The notes under the pieces: model-generated
What the model was told of the DNA's origin: nothing
Seen by the model: only the letters and a program-made list of their open reading frames with translations
Databases searched by the model: none
Translations under genes and position numbers: made by a program
Part shown: positions 45,987 through 54,390 of the stretch, in pieces
How positions within the stretch are numbered: the stretch's first letter is position 1
Layout: the number at the start of each line of letters is the position of its first letter
From: Marivita lacus
GTDB lineage: Bacteria > Pseudomonadota > Alphaproteobacteria > Rhodobacterales > Rhodobacteraceae
Length of the DNA stretch: 64,000 nucleotides
Direction of reading: 5' to 3'
Assembly: GCF_014637725.1 (NCBI RefSeq)
Contig: NZ_BMFC01000001.1
Coordinates: 250,632 to 314,631, forward strand

Positions 45987-47456
45987 ATGGCGATCCCGGT
46001 CGAAAACTTTTTTCTCAAGCCCGACACCAAGGGCACGCTGCAGGCCCGCATTCAACAGATGGTGGCCGAAGGCATCCTGTCGGGCCGCTTCCGCCGTGGC
46101 GAAAAACTCCCCTCCAGCCGCAAACTCGCGCAGCATCTGGGGGTCAGCCGCATCACCGTGACGCTGGCCTATACCGAACTGCTCGCAAATGACTACCTGA
46201 CCTCGCGGGGTCGCTCCGGGTATTACGTGTCCGACGACGCACCGGAACCGCCACATTTCGAAGACACGCCCCGCAAGGAAGACGCAGTGGACTGGTCGCG
46301 CGCTCTGGGCCAGAGGTTCACCGGCACCGCGACGCTGGTCAAACCGCAGGACTGGGCGCAATATCGCTATCCCTTCCTCTATGGTCAGACCGATCCGCAG
46401 CTTTTCGACCACGCCAACTGGCGGCTCTGCGCGCTGCAGGCTTTGGGCGCAAAGGATTTCGGAGCGCTGACCCGCGACTATTTCGATCAGGACGACCCGC
46501 AACTGGTCGAATTCATCCTTCGCCACACCCTTCCCCGGCGCGGGATCACCGCCAACCCCGACGAGGTGCTGATCACCATGGGCGCGCAGAACGCGCTCTG
46601 GATGACCAGCCAGGTCCTGCTCACGCAGCGGCGACGCGCGGTGATCGAGAATCCCTGCTACCCGTCCCTGCGCGGGGTCCTGACCCAGTCCCGCTGCCAT
46701 CTCAGCGCCGTCGATGTCGATCAGGACGGCTTGCCCCCTCAACACATCCCCGAACAAACCGACGTGATCTTCACCACGCCCAGCCATCAATGCCCCACCT
46801 CCTACACGATGCCGCTGGCGCGGCGGCAGGCGCTGCTGGCACGCGCCCGCGCTCTTGATGCGCTGATCGTCGAGGATGATTACGAATTCGAGATGGCCTA
46901 TCTCAAGCCGCCCATGCCTGCCCTCAAAAGCCTCGATGCGGATGGGCGGGTGATCTATGTCGGCAGCTTTTCCAAATCGCTCTTTCCCGGTCTGCGCCTC
47001 GGCTACCTTGTCGGATCGGCTCCCTTTATCCGCGAGGCCCGCGCGCTTCGGGCGTCCGTCCTGCGGCACCCGCCGGGCCTGACCCAGCGCACCACCGCCT
47101 ATTTCCTCAGCCTTGGCCATTACGACAGCCTGATCCGCCGCACTGGAAAGGCGCTCAACGACCGTCGGGTGATCATGGAACACGCGATCCGAAAACACGG
47201 GCTGACCATCGCCGGCAAAGGCACCCATGGCGGATCGAGCTTCTGGATGCGCGCGCCGGATCATGTCGACTGCGAGGACTTGGCCAAACGCCTGAGCAGC
47301 GTCAGCGTGCTGATCGAACCGGGCACCGCGTTTTTCGCGGGCGAGGACCCGCCGCGCAACTATTACCGGTTGGCTTACAGCTCCATCGCACAAGCGCGCA
47401 TCGACCCTGGTGTGGCCGAAATAGCGCGTGCCATCGAAGCAACACCGGTCACATAG
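45987..47456 (+). CDS. MocR-type transcriptional regulator (GntR-aminotransferase fusion, PdxR-like)
   Basis: A 489-residue fusion of a GntR winged helix (about 10-80; KLPSSRKLAQHLGVSRITVTLAYTEL) and a fold-type I aminotransferase domain that binds PLP as effector. The lysine expected to bind PLP is in YVGSFSKSLFPGLRLGY, with the aspartate region LIVEDDYEFEMAYL. MocR proteins control vitamin B6, GABA, taurine or ectoine genes. Here the neighbours suggest the upstream deacylase/binding-protein unit as target, or a divergent site. Its 3' end overlaps the convergent oxidoreductase gene by 8 bp. Confidence 0.9.
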   Translation: MAIPVENFFLKPDTKGTLQARIQQMVAEGILSGRFRRGEKLPSSRKLAQHLGVSRITVTLAYTELLANDYLTSRGRSGYYVSDDAPEPPHFEDTPRKEDAVDWSRALGQRFTGTATLVKPQDWAQYRYPFLYGQTDPQLFDHANWRLCALQALGAKDFGALTRDYFDQDDPQLVEFILRHTLPRRGITANPDEVLITMGAQNALWMTSQVLLTQRRRAVIENPCYPSLRGVLTQSRCHLSAVDVDQDGLPPQHIPEQTDVIFTTPSHQCPTSYTMPLARRQALLARARALDALIVEDDYEFEMAYLKPPMPALKSLDADGRVIYVGSFSKSLFPGLRLGYLVGSAPFIREARALRASVLRHPPGLTQRTTAYFLSLGHYDSLIRRTGKALNDRRVIMEHAIRKHGLTIAGKGTHGGSSFWMRAPDHVDCEDLAKRLSSVSVLIEPGTAFFAGEDPPRNYYRLAYSSIAQARIDPGVAEIARAIEATPVT

Positions 47457-48489
47457 ACGCCTCGACACGAAACCCGTCGGGGATGCTGTCGCGGCCCTCG
47501 AGCACCAGATCGGCCATCACCTCGGCGACCTTGGGTGCCATGCCGAACCCGATCTTGAACCCGCCATTGGCGATGAAATGCCCGTCGCGGCCCGGCCACG
47601 CGCCCAGCATCGGCGCTCGGGAGCGCGCCCGTGGCCGCACCCCTGCCCAGCGGTCCACGACCGGCGCATCTGCAAGCATGGGCATGGCCGCAACGGCGCG
47701 GGCGATCAGGTCCTCGCATTGCGCGTCCAGACCGTCCGGCGTGTCAAAGTCCCGTTCGCTGGTCGATCCGATGGCAACGGTTCCGTTGGCATGGGGGATG
47801 ATGTGCAAGCCGTCGACAAACACCTGCGGCACCGAACCGGCATCATGGGCCAAGGCTGCCGACTGCCCCTTGATCCCGGCGCCCACGGGTTTGGCGAAGG
47901 CCTCAGACAGGTCCAGCAACCCGCGCCAGCCTGTCGCCCAGATCACCGCGCCCCGGTCTGGAGCCTCGGGCACCACGTCAACACCCTTTGCCCGCAAGGC
48001 AGCGACCAGCGCGGCACAGGCCTGACGCGGATGCATGCGGCCGGTCAACGTATCGCGGATCAGGTAACCGCTTGGCGAGAGCGGCGCGAAATCCCCGGCG
48101 TCTTCGACGCGGATCACCTCCCACACGGCTCGCCCTTGCCACAGGTCGCGCGCGCCGTGGGTCCGTGCCCGCGCCAGTCCAAGCGCCTGATCGTCACCGA
48201 TCGGCTGCACCCGCCCCGTGCGGGCGTAGCCCGGATCGACGCCGCCTGCCACCTGCACTTCGGCCCAGAAGGCTTCGGCCATCAGCAGGCTGTCCAACTG
48301 AAATGCCTTCTTGTCGTTCCAGTTTTCCGGCACATGCGGAGCCAGTGCACCGACCAATCCGCCGCTCGATCCCGACCCTGGGCCATAGAGGTCGACCACC
48401 CGCACCGATGCACCGCGTCGGGTCAGAACCCATGCGATGCTCAGGCCGAAGATCCCGGCCCCGCGCACTGTGATTTCAGGCATTGCCAT
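47449..48489 (-). CDS. FAD-dependent oxidoreductase (DAO family; likely the MnmC oxidase half)
   Basis: A 346-residue DAO-family flavoprotein. It has the FAD-binding GAGIFGLSIAWVLTRRGASV, SSGGLVGALAPHVPENW and the C-terminal GGFKIGFGMAPKVAEVMADL. The ATG at 48489 follows GGAG by 8 bp. It is divergent, 47 bp apart, from mnmD. In E. coli, MnmC joins a methyltransferase (MnmD-like) and an FAD oxidase that turns cmnm5U34 into nm5U34. Here the two halves seem to be separate genes. A glycine/D-amino-acid oxidase role cannot be excluded. Confidence 0.8.
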   Translation of the reverse strand: MAMPEITVRGAGIFGLSIAWVLTRRGASVRVVDLYGPGSGSSGGLVGALAPHVPENWNDKKAFQLDSLLMAEAFWAEVQVAGGVDPGYARTGRVQPIGDDQALGLARARTHGARDLWQGRAVWEVIRVEDAGDFAPLSPSGYLIRDTLTGRMHPRQACAALVAALRAKGVDVVPEAPDRGAVIWATGWRGLLDLSEAFAKPVGAGIKGQSAALAHDAGSVPQVFVDGLHIIPHANGTVAIGSTSERDFDTPDGLDAQCEDLIARAVAAMPMLADAPVVDRWAGVRPRARSRAPMLGAWPGRDGHFIANGGFKIGFGMAPKVAEVMADLVLEGRDSIPDGFRVEASM

Positions 48490-48536
48490 TCCGTCTACTC
48501 CTCGCCAAGGTCGCGCCGTCGCTAAGGTATGTCATC

Positions 48537-49214
48537 ATGAAACTCCAGACGGAACCGCTCGACTGGCGCGATGGGGATGTCCCTGTCTCTCGCCGGTTCG
48601 ACGACCCCTATTTTTCGCTCGACAACGGGCTGGCCGAGACACGGCACGTGTTCCTGACGGGCAACGACCTGCCTGCGCGGTTCAGTGACGGGTTCCATGT
48701 CGCCGAACTCGGATTCGGCACGGGCCTGAACCTTTTGGCGACACTCGACCTCTGGCGGTCCAGCGGGCAGACAGGCACGCTGCATTTCACCAGTTTCGAA
48801 GCGTTCCCGATGAATGCCAACGACATGATCCGCGCGCAGCAGGCCTTCCCAGAGATCAAACCCATCGCCGACGAGCTTGCTCCGTTCTGGGCTGACCATG
48901 CGCGCAAAATCACCCTGCCCGACCTTAAGTTCACACTGGTCAAGGGGGATGCCCGCGACACCCTGCACAGCATGACCCGACCCGCAGACGCGTGGTTCCT
49001 CGACGGGTTTTCCCCTGCAAAGAACCCTGAGCTTTGGCAACCCGATCTGCTGAGTCTCGTGGCGCAGAATACTGCCCCGAACGGCACTGCGGCCACCTAT
49101 ACTGCTGCGGGTCATGTCCGACGTGCGCTGGACGCAGCGGGTCTGATCACCACGCGCATCCCCGGCTTCGGCCGCAAACGCCACATGACCATCGCGCGGA
49201 AAGCCGACACATGA
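48537..49214 (+). CDS. mnmD: tRNA 5-methylaminomethyl-2-thiouridine methyltransferase (MnmD type)
   Basis: Methylates nm5U34 to mnm5U34 in the wobble position of tRNAs. It has 225 residues from ATG 48537 (MKLQTEPLDWRDGDVPVSRR); 18 extra upstream codons are not family sequence. Motifs: FDDPYFSLDNGLAETRHVFL, SAM-binding VAELGFGTGLN, the DAWFLDGFSPAKNPELW catalytic loop and RRALDAAG. It is the methyltransferase half of MnmC without the fused oxidase. It overlaps the DMT transporter gene (ATGA). Confidence 0.92.
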   Translation: MKLQTEPLDWRDGDVPVSRRFDDPYFSLDNGLAETRHVFLTGNDLPARFSDGFHVAELGFGTGLNLLATLDLWRSSGQTGTLHFTSFEAFPMNANDMIRAQQAFPEIKPIADELAPFWADHARKITLPDLKFTLVKGDARDTLHSMTRPADAWFLDGFSPAKNPELWQPDLLSLVAQNTAPNGTAATYTAAGHVRRALDAAGLITTRIPGFGRKRHMTIARKADT

Positions 49215-50077
49215 CCGAGACCAACAACCGCCTCGGCGTCTGGCTCATGGTGGCGACCACCTTTGTCTTTGCCATGCAGGACGGCCTGTCGCAGCATCTG
49301 GCCAGCGAATACAACGTGCTGATGGTCGTAATGATCCGTTACTGGTTCTTCGCGGCCTTCGTGATGTTCGTCGCCAGCCGCCGCGCCGGAGGCCTGCGGG
49401 CCGCCGCCGCCACCACGCAACCGTGGCTGCAAGGCTTTCGCGGGCTGCTGCTGGCGGCCGAGATCTGCGTGATGGTACTTGGCTTCACCTATCTGGGCCT
49501 TGTCGAAAGCCACGCGATCTTTGCCTGCTATCCCCTGCTCATTGCGGCCCTCTCCGGCCCGATCCTGGGCGAACAGGTGGGCTGGCGGCGATGGGCGGCT
49601 ATCGGCGTCGGCTTTGTCGGTATCCTGTTCATCCTGCAACCCGGCTTCGGCGTGTTTACGCCGCTTGCCATCATACCAACTATCGCCGCCTTCATGTTCG
49701 CGCTTTACGGCCTGCTCACCCGATATGCCGCCCGCAAGGACAGCGCCGCGACCAGCTTTTTCTGGACCGGCACGGTGGGAGCCGTGTTCATGACCGCCAT
49801 AGGCATCTGGTTCTGGGAACCCATGGTGCCCATCGACTGGGCCATGATGGCGCTCTTGTGCGTCACGGGCGCCACCGGGCATTACCTGCTGATCCAATGC
49901 TACGACGTGGCCGAAGCCAGCGCGGTGCAGCCCTTTGCCTACCTGCAACTGCCCTTTGCGGCGAGCCTCGGCATCCTGGTGTTCGGAGAGGCGATCCGCC
50001 CCAATGTGGTCTTCGGCGCAAGCCTGATCGTGGGTGCCGGTCTATTCACCCTGTGGCGTCAGCGGCAGAAGCGTTGA
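49211..50077 (+). CDS. DMT-superfamily transporter (EamA type)
   Basis: A 288-residue membrane protein with about ten hydrophobic segments in two EamA repeats; probable metabolite exporter. The first repeat has MVVMIRYWFFAAFVMF and ESHAIFACYPLLIAALSGPILGE; the second ends with AVQPFAYLQLPFAASLGILVFGE. The substrate is unknown. ATG 49211 overlaps the mnmD stop, so the real start is there and not the long upstream extension. Its 3' end overlaps the convergent transglycosylase gene by 36 bp. Confidence 0.9.
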   Translation: MTETNNRLGVWLMVATTFVFAMQDGLSQHLASEYNVLMVVMIRYWFFAAFVMFVASRRAGGLRAAAATTQPWLQGFRGLLLAAEICVMVLGFTYLGLVESHAIFACYPLLIAALSGPILGEQVGWRRWAAIGVGFVGILFILQPGFGVFTPLAIIPTIAAFMFALYGLLTRYAARKDSAATSFFWTGTVGAVFMTAIGIWFWEPMVPIDWAMMALLCVTGATGHYLLIQCYDVAEASAVQPFAYLQLPFAASLGILVFGEAIRPNVVFGASLIVGAGLFTLWRQRQKR

Positions 50078-52015
50078 GCCTTTCAGCTCTTCCAAAAACG
50101 GCACCGGGTGCGGATCGCGCCCAAGACGCGCACGGTAGATCGGCAAGCTTTCTGTGACCCGCATCACGTAGTTCCGGGTTTCGGTGAACGGGATATGCTC
50201 GATCCAGTCGATGATATCCATCTCGCCGCGCCTTGGATCTCCACGTTCCTCCATCCAGCGAACCGGCCGGCTGGGCCCTGCGTTGTACCCAGCGGCCATC
50301 ATCACCGCGTTGCCGTCGAACTGCCGCGCCAGCCGCTCGAGATAGGCTGCACCCAACACGGCGTTGTAGACGGGATCGGACAACAGCCGGCTTTCGGAAT
50401 AGTCCACACCGAGCCAGTCCGACACTTCCTCGGCGGTGCGTGGCATCACCTGCATCAACCCGCGCGCGCCGACAGGAGACACCACCCGGGGATCGAATTC
50501 GGATTCCCGCCGTGCAATCGCGAGCACCAGTTCGGTCGGCACCGGATGATCCACCTCGGCCAGCGGATGCAGCGCATAGTAGGGACCGTGCAGTTCATGC
50601 CCGAATTGCGCCGCCCGCTTGCCAAGCATCACCTGCACATGCGGCAGCCCCAGATCACCAAGCATCTGGCCCATCTGGCCGATCTGCCCGCGGTCCAGCG
50701 ATTCCGCGAGATGGGTCAGAAACCTCTCCGCCAGCACATTTTCCTCGGCATCGAGCAAGAGGATCGCAGCGGTAAAGACCGAGGACTGCGTGAACGCCGC
50801 ATCACGCCAGTCGGGAAACATCTCTGTTCCGGCCAAGAGCGGATCGGGCGGCAGACCGCCCGCCTCGGCCGCCAACAGCCCGTAGAACGACGTCTGGTAT
50901 TGCGCGCCAAACGCATAGGCATCCGCCGCACCCGCCGCATCATCCGAAGCCTCGAGCGCCCGGCCCAGCCAGTACCCGGCCCGGCCCAGCGAGATCGGCG
51001 ATTCGACACCACCGCGCAGCGCGCGGAAATGCGTCACGGCACGCTCGGGCGCATCCAGAAACCGCAGGGACAGGTAGCCCGCCAGCCATTCGAGATCGGC
51101 AAAGGACGATCCTTCCGTCAGGTGATGATTGGCAGCCAGGTCATAGGCGGTCCTGTACTGCCCGTCCCACATCAGACGCCGAACGAGGTCGTTGCGCTGC
51201 CGCGCCCAGATATCCGGACGCCCCAACGCTTCGGTCGAGGCGGACCGCTCCTGCAAAAGTGAAACCGCGTCATCGGTGCGCCCCTTGCGCACGCGCCACG
51301 CGAACCTTTCATAGGCCAGCCCGGCATCCGAACTCAGCGCGGCAGGCACGGCCTCGATAAGTGTGTCGACCCCGGGCGCATCCTCGCGCAGTGCAATTCG
51401 CGCCTCGGCCAGCGCGCGCCAATCCTCGCTGACCAGCGGCAGCATGGCGCGGGCATTGCTGGTACTTCCACGCCACAGCATCGCGTCCAGCCGCGCGGCG
51501 TGATGCGGCCTGAGCAGGTCACTATGCTGGGCTGCAAATGTGTCCTGCTCTTGCGATGTGAGGGTGAGCGTTGTCCACGCCCGCAGGATCACGGCATCTG
51601 CTGCTGCGCGGTCATCCGCCGTCAACAGCGCACGCGCCAAGGACAACGCCCCCGCCCCGGTTTCCGGCACATGATCGGCAAAAAAGGCCCGGATTGCTTC
51701 GGCTGAGGCGGCGGTCATCGCGCCTTCGCTCTTTTCCTTGAGAAACGGCAGCCCCGGCCAATCGGGATTGCGCGACAGAAAATCCTGCACCTCGCGGGGC
51801 GATCCCAGACCGGCGCGCAGATAATGCCACAGGATCACGTCCAGCGCCGCCTGCCCATCACCGCGCGCCTCGATCTGGGCGGCGGCCCAATTGCCGCCGC
51901 GCATGAGGTCCATCGCGCGTTCCAGCGGGCGGCCATTGCCCTGCGCCAGAACGCTGAAGGGCATAGCCAGAAGAACCACCGTCAGGATCGCGATACGCCG
52001 AAACATGGCTTGCAT
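50042..52015 (-). CDS. slt: Soluble lytic murein transglycosylase
   Basis: Cuts peptidoglycan glycan strands with 1,6-anhydro-product formation. The 657 residues have a signal peptide (IAILTVVLLAMPFSVLA|QG), a long alpha-superhelical region of TPR-like pairs (about 25-480) and a C-terminal SLT domain: AIARRESEFDPRVVSPVGARGLMQVMP (catalytic Glu in RRES-E) and AAGYNAGPSRPVRW. ATG 52015 is 3 bp after GGAG; ATG three codons later is possible. The domain order is that of Slt70. Confidence 0.92.
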   Translation of the reverse strand: MQAMFRRIAILTVVLLAMPFSVLAQGNGRPLERAMDLMRGGNWAAAQIEARGDGQAALDVILWHYLRAGLGSPREVQDFLSRNPDWPGLPFLKEKSEGAMTAASAEAIRAFFADHVPETGAGALSLARALLTADDRAAADAVILRAWTTLTLTSQEQDTFAAQHSDLLRPHHAARLDAMLWRGSTSNARAMLPLVSEDWRALAEARIALREDAPGVDTLIEAVPAALSSDAGLAYERFAWRVRKGRTDDAVSLLQERSASTEALGRPDIWARQRNDLVRRLMWDGQYRTAYDLAANHHLTEGSSFADLEWLAGYLSLRFLDAPERAVTHFRALRGGVESPISLGRAGYWLGRALEASDDAAGAADAYAFGAQYQTSFYGLLAAEAGGLPPDPLLAGTEMFPDWRDAAFTQSSVFTAAILLLDAEENVLAERFLTHLAESLDRGQIGQMGQMLGDLGLPHVQVMLGKRAAQFGHELHGPYYALHPLAEVDHPVPTELVLAIARRESEFDPRVVSPVGARGLMQVMPRTAEEVSDWLGVDYSESRLLSDPVYNAVLGAAYLERLARQFDGNAVMMAAGYNAGPSRPVRWMEERGDPRRGEMDIIDWIEHIPFTETRNYVMRVTESLPIYRARLGRDPHPVPFLEELKGSTLLPLTPQGE

Positions 52016-52049
52016 TTTCTCCGATGAAACAGGATAGACGGCTCGCTAA

Positions 52050-52077
52050 AGGATAACCCGCATACCGCGACCTTCAA
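52050..52077 (-). promoter_or_regulatory. Possible sigma-70 promoter of slt
   Basis: Minus-strand TTGAAG (52077-52072), 16-bp spacer, TATCCT (52055-52050). The predicted start near 52043 gives a leader of about 28 nt. This is a consensus-based guess only. Confidence 0.35.
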
Positions 52078-52135
52078 CTCACATTCGCGGGACGGGCGCA
52101 ACGGCGCAAAGCCACACACGAAAAGGAGCGTGACG

Positions 52136-53011
52136 ATGTTCAAAGGGTCGATGCCTGCACTGGTCACACCGTTCAAGAACGGTGCAGTGGATTTTGACAC
52201 GCTCAAACAGCTTGTGGACTGGCATGTCGATCAGGGCAGCCACGGCCTTGTGCCGGTCGGCACCACCGGCGAAAGCCCGACGCTGAGCCATACCGAACAC
52301 GAAGAGGTCGTGACCTTCGTGATCGAGGCCGCCGCCGGGCGCATCCCAGTCATCGCCGGTGCCGGTTCGAACAACACCGACGAAGCGATCCGTTTTCTGC
52401 AGCATGCGGAAAAGGCGGGCGCGCAGGCGGGTCTGGTGGTGACGCCCTACTACAACAAGCCGACGCAGGACGGGCTGATCCGGCATTTCACCATGCTGCA
52501 CGACAGCTGTGACCTGCCGATCATCATCTACAACATCCCCGGCCGGTCGGTCGTCGACATGCTGCCCAGGACGATGGGCGAACTGGCGAAACTGTCGCGC
52601 ATCATCGGCGTCAAGGATGCAACCGGCGATCTGGCCCGCGTCTGCGCCCAGCGCATCACCTGCGGTCCGGATTTCGTCCAGCTTTCGGGCGAGGACGCCA
52701 CCGCGCACGGCTTCAACGCGCAAGGCGGCATGGGCATGATCTCGGTCACGGCCAATGTGGCTCCGGCGCTGTGTTCACAGATGCAGGAGGCGACGCTTGC
52801 GGGCGACTACATCACCGCTCTGGAGCTTCAGGATCGCCTGATGCCGTTGCACCACAGCATCTTCGTGGAACCGGGCCTGTGCGGTGCGAAATACGCGATG
52901 AGCCGTCTGGGGCTCTGTGACGAAGAAATGCGCCCGCCGCTTTTCCCGGTGTCGCAGCCGACGCGCGACCTGATCGACAACGGCCTGCGTCATGCGGGTC
53001 TGTTGAACTGA
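52136..53011 (+). CDS. dapA: 4-hydroxy-tetrahydrodipicolinate synthase
   Basis: Condenses pyruvate and aspartate semialdehyde, the first step of the lysine/diaminopimelate path. It has 291 residues from ATG 52136, 7 bp after AAGGAG; GTG 52130 is too close to that site. Motifs: [30 protein letters not shown] (tyrosine region YYNKPT), and the Schiff-base lysine in [11 protein letters not shown]. dapB of the same pathway is at 62372, not co-transcribed. Confidence 0.97.
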   Translation: MFKGSMPALVTPFKNGAVDFDTLKQLVDWHVDQGSHGLVPVGTTGESPTLSHTEHEEVVTFVIEAAAGRIPVIAGAGSNNTDEAIRFLQHAEKAGAQAGLVVTPYYNKPTQDGLIRHFTMLHDSCDLPIIIYNIPGRSVVDMLPRTMGELAKLSRIIGVKDATGDLARVCAQRITCGPDFVQLSGEDATAHGFNAQGGMGMISVTANVAPALCSQMQEATLAGDYITALELQDRLMPLHHSIFVEPGLCGAKYAMSRLGLCDEEMRPPLFPVSQPTRDLIDNGLRHAGLLN

Positions 53012-53033
53012 CCCGAGGCAGATCGACAACGAA

Positions 53034-53067
53034 AAAGGTCGCGCCCTTGCAGCGCGGCCTTTCTTTT
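53034..53067 (+). terminator. Rho-independent terminator of dapA
   Basis: AAAGGTCGCGC and GCGCGGCCTTT pair over 11 bp (one T-G) around a 7-nt loop, followed by CTTTT. It starts 22 bp after the stop codon. Confidence 0.88.
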
Positions 53068-53082
53068 ACCAACCGGTAAAAT

Positions 53083-54390
53083 TCAGGAATCGAGCCCCTC
53101 GGGTTGACCGACCACCACAAATCGCAGCGCTTCGGGCTTGAGGATACGCGCCGCGACCCGCTTGATATCCTCGAGCGTGATTGCCTCCACCTGCGCATTG
53201 CGGGTGTTCACATAGTCAACCGGAAGACCGTCCATCTGCATTCCGACAAGGATATTCGCGATCGGACCATTGCCGTCGAACCGCAGCGGATAGGCTCCGG
53301 TCAGATAGGTCTTGGCACCGTCCAGTTCCTCTTGAGTGACACCGTTTTCAGCCATCTTGGACCACTCGTCACGGATCACCGCGATGGCCTCCGCGATGCG
53401 GTCATTGGCGCTTGATACGCGGCCAAGGTAAAGCGCGGCATGATCCTTGGGAACAAGGTAGCTGTACACGCCATAGGTCAGCCCGCGTTTCTCGCGCACC
53501 TCTTCCATCAGCCGCGCCTCGAACCCGCCACCGCCCAAGATCTCGTTCAGCACGAAGGCGGCGAAGAAATCGGGATCGTCCCGCGCAATGCCTTCGTGCC
53601 CAAAGATCGCCACCGATTGCGGAACGTCAAAAGGCACAACGGTCACACCCGCTTCGGTCGACACGTCTATATCCGGCGCTTGCGGAAGACCGGTCTCGGG
53701 CAAGTCCTCCAGCAGCTTGTCCATCAGCGCGGCCAGACCTTCGGCGGAAATGTCACCGGCCGCACCCACGTAAACCCGGTCCCGTGCAAGCGCGCCCTTG
53801 TAGGCCGACAGCAGATCGTCACGGGTCAGGGCCGCCACGCTCTCCTCGGTACCCTCGATGGAGGATCCGTAGGGATGGTCTCCGAACACCATGCTGTCGA
53901 ATGCAGCGCCTACCAGATCGTCGGGGTCCTGCGCATCCGACCGAATGCCCGACACGATCTGGGCCTTGACCCGGTCAATCGCCGCCTGGTCGAACCGCGG
54001 CTGCGTGATCGCGTCGCGCAACAGGGCCAGCGCCTCGTCCTGGTTTTCGGTCAGGAACCGCGCCGAGATCGAGACCGCGTCGTCGCTGATGTCAAAGTCG
54101 AAACTCGCCGCCAGCGATTCGGCACGTTCGGCAAATTCACGGGCATCGAGGTCTCCGGCCCCTTCTTCGAGCAGACCGACCATCAGGTTCGTCGCGCCAC
54201 GCTTGCCCGGCAGATCGAGTGACCCGCCGCCCTTGAACCGCAGCTCCAACGCCACGAAGGGGATCGTCTCTTCCTGCACCAGCCATGCGTTCACACCGCC
54301 GGGGCTGGTCACTTCCGTGATGTCGATTTCCGCCCGCAGAGGTGCCGCTGCAATCAGCAGGGCCGCGATCAGGGAACCAAAGGCCTTCAT
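53083..54390 (-). CDS. M16-family peptidase-like protein (non-catalytic partner)
   Basis: A 435-residue pitrilysin-fold protein with a signal peptide (GSLIAALLIAAAPLRA|EI). Where the active subunit has HFLEH this one has TNLMVGLLEEG, so the zinc site is absent. The C-terminal half (YGVYSYLVPKDHAALYLGRV) supplies the Arg/Tyr-type substrate-binding side. Such a protein pairs with an active M16 subunit, as in mitochondrial processing peptidase. Its ATG overlaps the TGA of that active gene. Confidence 0.9.
   Translation of the reverse strand: MKAFGSLIAALLIAAAPLRAEIDITEVTSPGGVNAWLVQEETIPFVALELRFKGGGSLDLPGKRGATNLMVGLLEEGAGDLDAREFAERAESLAASFDFDISDDAVSISARFLTENQDEALALLRDAITQPRFDQAAIDRVKAQIVSGIRSDAQDPDDLVGAAFDSMVFGDHPYGSSIEGTEESVAALTRDDLLSAYKGALARDRVYVGAAGDISAEGLAALMDKLLEDLPETGLPQAPDIDVSTEAGVTVVPFDVPQSVAIFGHEGIARDDPDFFAAFVLNEILGGGGFEARLMEEVREKRGLTYGVYSYLVPKDHAALYLGRVSSANDRIAEAIAVIRDEWSKMAENGVTQEELDGAKTYLTGAYPLRFDGNGPIANILVGMQMDGLPVDYVNTRNAQVEAITLEDIKRVAARILKPEALRFVVVGQPEGLDS

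Noticed and set aside
45987-47456. Ectoine-catabolism cluster (MocR-type EnuR, M20-type DoeB, aldehyde dehydrogenase DoeC)
   Set aside because: No DoeA-like hydrolase, DoeD aminotransferase or ectoine TRAP/ABC (Teh/Ehu) genes are present, and the aldehyde dehydrogenase is 35 kb away.
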